Source: Paraphysoderma sedebokerense (lineage: Eukaryota; Blastocladiomycota; Physodermatomycetes; Physodermatales; Physodermataceae). From it: a DNA stretch of 54,641 bases. Shown here in pieces: positions 48,905 to 54,641 of this stretch. The notes under the pieces are model-generated. The model saw only the letters and a program-made list of their open reading frames with translations. It was not told the origin of the DNA and ran no database searches. Position numbers and translations under genes: made by a program. The stretch spans positions 1-54,641 of the forward strand of contig JAHLJZ010000124.1 in assembly GCA_025602915.1 (NCBI GenBank). The letters are read 5' to 3'. Each line of letters starts with the position of its first letter. Positions within the stretch are counted from its first letter, which is position 1.

Positions 48905-51900
48905 TTATTCCTCATCCTCACTTTCAATTATTCGACGAATCGATCGGGCTTTTGAAGGCGATTCCTTAACATAAATTATCGTCAGGGTACGAACTTGAGT
49001 AAAGCCAGAACATTACGGGAAGGGATTTTTTTACCTTATTTACAGCGTTGGTGCTATCTTGACTCCTCCTTCTGTGCTGACTTGATCGGACTCTGCGGCC
49101 GGAATACAGTTCAACTTTATCTCGTTGCTCCGAAACAACAACAACATTTCCATTTTCATCTACTGCCTTTTTTTCATTTCTCCAATGCTCAAGTGGTTTG
49201 GTCACCTTTCTACCTGAGCGAGTCGTGTTGACAGAAACTGCTTTTACAACCACCGCCGGCGGAATAAATGTAGAAGATGATTTGGATTGCTTGTTTCCTA
49301 TTCGGTCTATCGATAAAGGTTTCGAATGGTCCTTTGAGTCCGATCGATCCCGACTTAGTTTTTTTGATTCAACAAATTTAGGCGAAGGTACTGGATGCAA
49401 GGCAGAAGATGACGCAGAGGATGTCGATGTCCGGCGTGCATTTGATGGCTTGAATGTCCTCGAATGCGCTATTCTGGAATCAGAATATTGATATGATGAA
49501 TCCGATTGTGATCGTGATCTACGACGCTTACGGAAGGGTTGGTCAATCGAGTGGGTGGATTTTCGTTTCAGGTCGGACAAAGGGACGGAATCGGATGTCT
49601 GTAGAAGTCCATTAGACGCAATCAATTTCGGAATATTCAAATATCAATCCTACCTCAAGGGGAATTCCTGATCTAATTGCGACTTCGTATATCCCTTCTC
49701 TGGCTACACTCTTCGTCCTCGGACCATGCAGGGTCCGGCTTTCGACACTTTTCCGTTTCGAAGATAATTTCGATGCCTCTGAAGCCGCGCTTTCGGGAAA
49801 AGTTTGGGAAGTCCCACTGGAGCCAGTCTTTTGTGGCCGACCAGTTCTGTCGAGTGACTGATTGGAGGAATATTTAGAAATTGCGTTACGACCGTTGGTT
49901 AGATCGTGAACACGTTTGCTCGATGGGTCGCCATTAAACTGAAAATCACAGTAAAGCCGTATGTGAGTTATATGGATCAACATTATGCAAGTTGAAAGAA
50001 CTTACATCTTCGTGATTTGAATGCTCTTTCAGAGACTCGGTGTTACTTATTGAAGACAACGAACGGAAGTAATCTGGTGCGCTCCTCACTGTAGATGCGG
50101 CGACGTACTGATTACTTATGTGTAACTGCGCTTTCTTTGAAGCACTACGCTTATGCTTTTTCAAATTTCCCCCCTCTAGGCAGTTTGATTTTATTATTCT
50201 CGGACTTATAGAATTGTCTGCATTAGTTATCATTCGGTCGGTATAGATAACTTTAGCATCAGTAGCGCGGGAGGTTGGAATCGGGTAATCGATAAAGGGA
50301 ATTTTGGAATGTGCCTTTTCTGGCTTTTTCGTGAAATTGTAAACCTCAATTTCGACTAATTTCTCCCAATCTGGGGGGAATCCATTTCCAAACCGGGAGA
50401 TAAATTCTGGGCTAAATCCTTGTTGTTCCATTTTTAAAACGTTTGGGTGACCGCAGAGATAGTACAAACTTCCGGAAGATGTCTGCACTCTCTTGGAAGA
50501 TACTCGAGTGCAAACGCAGGAAGTGTGCCATGTCTAATGATATAAATTATGAGCCCAGTACCATAACGGTAACTTCATCAGCGCACATACCAATTCTTTG
50601 ATGGCACTCTTACGAACTACTCCCTCGACTATTATCCAATCCTTGCTAGAGCTACGAAACTGATTTAAAGTTGTTAGTATCTACGAGTACATAATATTGT
50701 GAAAAGAAACTTTACCCTAGAATTCAATGGAGCTATTTTCAGTCGCCAGTCCCATAAGCAAGTACCATCCTTTTCGTCACCAGTAGGTTCATATTCTGAC
50801 ACTTTCTGATTATCACGTTCCGGCTCAAGAGAATTCAGTTGAAATGAAGCCGGTCGGGATTTCCCATCTGTTCGAACGCCAGATGCGGTTGAATGGCTCA
50901 TGCCCACCGCTGCAGCTACAAGTGTATCGAAATTGGAGGTATCTGTGATTAAGTAGGGAGATCTTTAAGTGAATTATAATTCTAAACACATAGAAATTGA
51001 CGAGGGTCGAAATCCTTATGGAAGGTCAGGGTAATTTGTTGCCTGCATACCTTTTTCAGTTCCACTTGTCGCAGCCGAAGAATTCTTCTCTACTTCCACA
51101 TTGGTTAGTGCATCATTCAATTTCTACGTAGGATTCTCTAAATCCGTACCTGATGTACTAGAAAATATACCCTTCGCAACTAGAGACTGACTAAGTTGGT
51201 TATCTGCTTGCATCGTTGAGTTTAAGATTGTCTTTTCCACTCTGGTTTTCTATGTAATGCATGTCAAAATCTCTTGTCTAATGTAACACCTTAGCACAGG
51301 AAATGGGATTCTTACAGTATGCCGAGTGGTTGAGTTTGTGTGAGTAACTTCAGTTTCAATAATTGTACTCGGTTCCATTCCTTTGCCTGCAAACTTTGCA
51401 CCATTGTTGGAATGTCTTGTTGCATTATCAGATATGATGTTGGCCGGTGAAGTCTGGCATGACGGGCAATTACAGTTTTCGTTATCGTCAATCTTTCCGT
51501 CGTTTCGACCGTAAGAGGCTGCTGGCAAGCCCCATTTGATTTTCGATTGCATGGCTACATTACAGAAAACATACAGACTACGTTATTTTTGAAGGGTCGT
51601 CTTGATACAGTCAAAAGCTGCCCGAAATGCAGATTTTCCCAGAATCAGCATCTGAACAAGGAATGTTGAATTTAACTCCATTCAATTGACTCGTACCGTT
51701 ATTTTGAAAGCTCGTATCTGACGGCGGTAACTCTAAGCGAGTTGTACTGAAAGGCGCATACTCCGTTCCTCTTGGCCCCGCAATTCCTCCATACTGACTC
51801 CTCAACATCTGTTCGTACATGAGTTGAAAGTGGAGTTCTGGAGTTTGGAACGGCGATACAACATTTGGAAACTGGTGCGCAATAAGTTGTGCTTGCATTG

Positions 51901-52057
51901 GAGTCACTAGAAGCGGAACGAGCATAGGCGGCGGTTGATATTGGGCAAGATTATTCATCGCTGGATAGGGCTGCCGGGGGAATGGAGCACCCCAATGGTT
52001 AAAACTCATATCACCAGTGTCTAATTGATTATTCGTCGACGAGGAAGACTTCGACAT
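48905..52057 (-). CDS. KNL2: KNL2/M18BP1-like centromere protein: SANTA domain plus CENP-C-type motif
   Basis: The protein has a disordered N-terminus rich in Pro, Gln and Asn. A SANTA domain follows in the middle (about 50350-50770): LWDWRLKIAPLN, DWIIVEGVVRKS, ELTWHTSCVCTRVSSKR, QTSSGSLYYLCGHPN and GFSPEFISRFGNGFPPDWEK, all standard SANTA landmarks. A basic, Ser-rich region leads to TRSGRKVTKPLEHWRNEK (49182-49220). This closely follows the CENP-C motif (R-x-x-R-x-x-x-x-P-L-x-x-W), the CENPC-k version of which anchors plant and many vertebrate KNL2 proteins to CENP-A nucleosomes. The C-terminus is acidic (RRIIESEDEE). KNL2/M18BP1 with Mis18 directs CENP-A deposition. No SANT/Myb domain was seen. 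The final intron joins NK to ESPSKARS. Roles here are inferred from the domain pair. Confidence 0.87.
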
Positions 52058-52285
52058 CGTTGAACAAATTAATTCCTTGTCCCGAATTTGAGTTCATTCG
52101 ATATCGCTCCACTGGTTGTCCATGTTTGGTGTGCCACAGATGGTCACGTGAAACATATTACTAGTTGAGCCATATCACGTGAATTTGAGTTAATCTCTTC
52201 TCATGACACTCTTCGAAAACTTGAATAGAGTATGGATGTTGCCAGATTTGTACATTTTAGTGGCTAATAATAATTGATGGTATCA
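52058..52285. promoter_or_regulatory. KNL2-like promoter region with two CACGTG boxes
   Basis: Two perfect CACGTG sites (52145-52150 and 52176-52181) lie 31 bp apart, about three helical turns, and 88 and 119 bp upstream of the KNL2-like start. Contexts are GTCACGTGAAA and ATCACGTGAAT. Beyond them the DNA becomes AT-rich and leads into the repeat mosaic. Confidence 0.55.
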
Positions 52286-52337
52286 TTTCGAACAATAACA
52301 TATTGTGAACTATACTAAAAAGAAAGGATATTTTCAA
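52286..52337. repeat. 52-bp dispersed repeat R, copy 1
   Basis: This copy starts TTTCGAACAATAACATATTG and ends GGATATTTTCAA. An identical 52-bp copy lies at 53735-53786, and a shortened copy at 54111-54158. It lies in an AT-rich, gene-free stretch. Confidence 0.9.
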
Positions 52338-52388
52338 TTAGCCCAACCATACTTGTTTTTCGTTCCCAATAATTAACCTGCTCATTCA

Positions 52389-52420
52389 CCTTTATTCATC
52401 AGCGATCCGAGAAGCGGAAC
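52389..52420. repeat. 32-bp dispersed repeat S, copy 1
   Basis: This unit reads CCTTTATTCATCAGCGATCC then GAGAAGCGGAAC. It recurs identically at 54083-54114, where it is fused directly to repeat R. Confidence 0.9.
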
Positions 52421-53734
52421 GTTTAAGAAAATGTTAATGAGAATCTGAGCAGCCAAGTAATATGCTGTGAATTCTCATTTGTGAGACGAAGACCGTAGTG
52501 ATAGTAATCATAGGAAGTGAACTCGCCCAACATACGGACTATTTGAGGCACGCAGTAACAACGTATGTATTGAAACGATATTAGGGTGAATCACATGAAT
52601 TAGAATGTACATAGATTAATGTCTTCCTAGAATATGTATTTATCACCACCAGATCGTGAAAGAAATCGCATAAAGCCGCGCAATTCTCTCGCATATTTCT
52701 TCGATTCATTTGTAATGGTCTAATACAATGAATCCAGGTCATAGCTGATACTAGCGTCAATTGAGCCTGCTAGATTTTTAACAACATCCTGGCTGATGTC
52801 ACTGGCTCGCTCTGCTGATCACTTCATGAATGATTTCATTGTAGTACCAATACATTTTTTATGAATGCTTTCTAAAAATCCAATACCGCAAATCAAGTGT
52901 TATGAGTAACGCAAGCACGTAGCTTTGCCTATTATCTCTGTTCACACCACAAGGCTTCTTCCCTATAAAGGTTGATGACGTCATACTGAAATTGTACCTA
53001 TTTTGTTTCGACTCATCAAAGCGCTTTAGTCGCCAGGTTCACATTATCAAACATAATGGCCAACTGTCATCATATTGTTCTGTTGATCACAATCTTGATT
53101 TATAAACTTTTTTTTAATTGAATCAAGCGGTTAGTACGGCAAAAAAATAAAAAAGCATCAAGATTTTTATAGATCGCATAATCATATCGAATTCATTAAT
53201 GCATACTCAAAAGCGACGATATATCCTACATATGGCGATTATACGAGTAAAATTAACTGAATCTCTCTAATTCAACTTTTTCTAATTTACAGATTCCTAG
53301 CCACACATTATCAAAAAAAACTCACCTTCAATTAATATTGAAGGCACTCTTCTTTTGGAATACTAACACTATTTCGATCACACCACTGTGCACCAATGCA
53401 ATTCTGCCAAAACTTAAATATCAGGGGATGTCTACCAAATACATTCATTTTCCATCCAATCCTCCAGAAAACTATTCATTTTTCCCTTATACCATCCAGC
53501 ACCTCTGTAGATTCTAAAGAGGAGACTTTTAGCTACTACTCTCAGTGATTCTTCATGACATCACTAATCGCGTCGAAGCTATGCTTCTGTAAAATGGTGA
53601 TTATGCGAGCCACGAAGTGAATTATATAATAAACTGCTCATTCCGCCCTCCCGCCCAACATTATGAAAACAACTTGGAAATGTGGATTATACGAGGCCCG
53701 AAGGGACGAAGTATATATCTAGATTATACGAGAG
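52421..53734. other. Gene-free AT-rich stretch with a recurring GATTATACGAG motif
   Basis: No gene, RNA or open frame longer than a few dozen codons was supported here. The 11-mer GATTATACGAG occurs at 53237-53247, 53685-53695 and 53722-53732. A one-base variant, GATTATGCGAG, lies at 53599-53609. Two copies are followed by related sequence (CGAAGTGAATTATATA and CGAAGGGACGAAGTATATA), as if they were pieces of one short element. Confidence 0.6.
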
Positions 53735-53786
53735 TTTCGAACAATAACATATTGTGAACTATACTAAAAAGAAAGGATATTTTCAA
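53735..53786. repeat. 52-bp dispersed repeat R, copy 2
   Basis: This copy is identical over 52 bp to copy 1 at 52286-52337. It is joined directly to a GATTATACGAG motif on its left. Confidence 0.9.
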
Positions 53787-54082
53787 ATGTGACCAGGCCT
53801 GCAACGATCAAAACTCCCTTACAACCTCTTTCTCTCTATCTTCTTTTCTCCTGGCACCCGTCTCGCAAGCCAGTTTTTCGTAGGTATGTAATGTTTATTC
53901 ATTTTCATCAAGTGGTAATTTTGTCAACAGCTCGGTCCGATCGTCTACGGGGTTAGGGATGAGTCTGCTCGTGCCTCGCAATAGTAAACAAACAAAAGTA
54001 AGCCCTCTCGGAGGTTAATTGAAGTTGTGCAGACCCCAGGGAGGGAGAGCATATTGGTTATCGTCACAGGGAGCAGGTTATT
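53787..54082. other. Unique gene-free segment between repeats
   Basis: About 300 bp hold a stretch (53936-53965, TCCGATCGTCTACGGGGTTA) that resembles the 5' half of a tRNA-Glu, but no matching acceptor stem or B box follows. I see no gene here. Confidence 0.4.
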
Positions 54083-54186
54083 CCTTTATTCATCAGCGAT
54101 CCGAGAAGCGGAACAATAACATATTGTGAACTATACTAAAAAGAAAGGATATTTTCAAATGTTTCGAACAATAACATATTGTGAAC
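54083..54186. repeat. Fused repeat cluster S-R-R (short copies)
   Basis: Repeat S copy 2 (54083-54114) runs directly into R copy 3 (54111-54158), sharing the 4 bases GAAC. R copy 3 is followed after ATG by a 25-bp R copy 4 (54162-54186), which stops at the next GAAC. In copy 1 of the locus, R precedes S by 51 bp, so the order is inverted here as if one unit had been tandemly joined or circularised. Confidence 0.85.
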
Positions 54187-54337
54187 CCGCCACCCACACC
54201 TTTAAATTTCTTTTATTCGGGAAGCCCAGTCTGGGGCAGAGACCCATTTATGGAAAAGCTCATAGTCCTTTGTACACTAGAATCTGAAATTTGATTCAAC
54301 ATACCTTTGGCCTTTTTAAAAAAGCTATACGCAAGAA
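54187..54337. other. Upstream region of the right-edge gene
   Basis: These 151 bp lie between the repeat cluster and the right-edge start codon. They are Pro-codon-like and pyrimidine-rich at first, then AT-rich. No TATA box stands out. Confidence 0.3.
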
Positions 54338-54641
54338 ATGTCTACCGACAATCGCAAGCACGTACGAGACGAAGACGACAATATGGAAGAAAATAAACGC
54401 CGCAGGGAGCTGTCTCCAGCTTTAGAAATTACAGCCGCAGACCTAGCGGTCATAAAGGAGTACGTGGCTATGAAAAAGGCGGCCGAGGCAGAAAAGGCCA
54501 GGATGGCTTGTGAACGAACGAAGGGCGCAGTGGAAAATGTCTCAGTCAATGCAGAGAATGACGATATGGAGCCAGCTGATGATCGTTTTCAGGATTCTGA
54601 AGCAGAAGAAAACGAAAGCTTCATAGAGTATGAGGTGCAGC
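54338..54641 (+). CDS. Unrecognised charged protein, 3' truncated by window edge
   Basis: I do not recognise this gene. It starts ATG at 54338 and stays open to the window end (101 codons). The N-terminus is highly charged (NRKHVRDEDDNMEENKRRRE). A probable helix follows (LAVIKEYVAMKKAAEAEKAR), then an acidic stretch with DDMEPADD. It has no signal peptide or membrane span. It begins just after the repeat mosaic, so it could belong to a repeated element or be a normal host gene; I cannot tell which. Confidence 0.5.
   Translation, partial: MSTDNRKHVRDEDDNMEENKRRRELSPALEITAADLAVIKEYVAMKKAAEAEKARMACERTKGAVENVSVNAENDDMEPADDRFQDSEAEENESFIEYEVQ

Noticed and set aside
53936-53998. tRNA-Glu-like gene
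   Set aside because: Only the first 24 bases resemble a tRNA-Glu 5' half. There is no B box and no complementary acceptor strand. A tRNA-derived repeat fragment is possible but unproven.

Overview
This window looks like a gene-dense chromosomal stretch from an early-diverging opisthokont, most likely a zoosporic (chytrid-like) fungus. Genes carry short GT-AG introns, mostly about 50-190 nt, with CTAAC-like branch points, and intergenic gaps are often 100-600 bp. A fungal-length Csf1/BLTP1 gene points to fungi. Several other genes belong to families that yeasts and most Dikarya lack: a CDKL-type kinase (a ciliary family), MCM9, B12-dependent methylmalonyl-CoA mutase, SAYSD1, a KNL2/M18BP1-like protein and a DTD2-type tRNA deacylase. 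The taxonomic placement is inference; no rRNA gene is present.

Layout. At the left edge (2-973, +) lies the 3' part of an unrecognised two-span membrane protein. PDCD5 and DTD2 follow on the minus strand (1619-4016), then the CDKL kinase (4455-7130, +) and a small heat-shock protein (7388-7993, -) with a TATA box and a step-type heat-shock element upstream. A seven-span receptor with a C-terminal RGS domain (9185-11001, +) precedes a low-complexity protein and a Cdc7-like kinase with giant inserts (11353-14771, -). Next come a secreted EEP-type nuclease (15823-18282, -) and SAYSD1 (18803-19168, -).

The centre holds two divergent pairs with short shared promoters: SAYSD1/MCM9 (about 208 bp) and REXO4/MMUT (219 bp, with two CACGTG boxes). 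The giant lipid-transfer gene CSF1 occupies 27695-39160 (-). A minus-strand series follows: an insulin-degrading-enzyme-like M16 protease, a ten-finger TFIIIA-like protein, a conserved protein of unknown function, a cyclophilin with an insert, and a SANTA plus CENP-C-motif protein (to 52057). The last 2.3 kb (52058-54337) has no recognisable gene. It holds a mosaic of short identical repeats ahead of an unrecognised gene that runs off the right edge.

The genes are mostly housekeeping and do not form one pathway. Themes that recur are genome maintenance (MCM9, Cdc7-like, KNL2, REXO4), proteostasis and translation quality (Hsp20, SAYSD1, DTD2, cyclophilin, IDE, TFIIIA) and signalling (CDKL, 7TM-RGS). 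The least expected items are the KNL2-like gene, the DTD2-type deacylase, recurrent CACGTG boxes 60-120 bp upstream of several genes, and the 3' repeat mosaic. All gene models are read from sequence alone, and exon joins were inferred from splice consensus and remembered family patterns.
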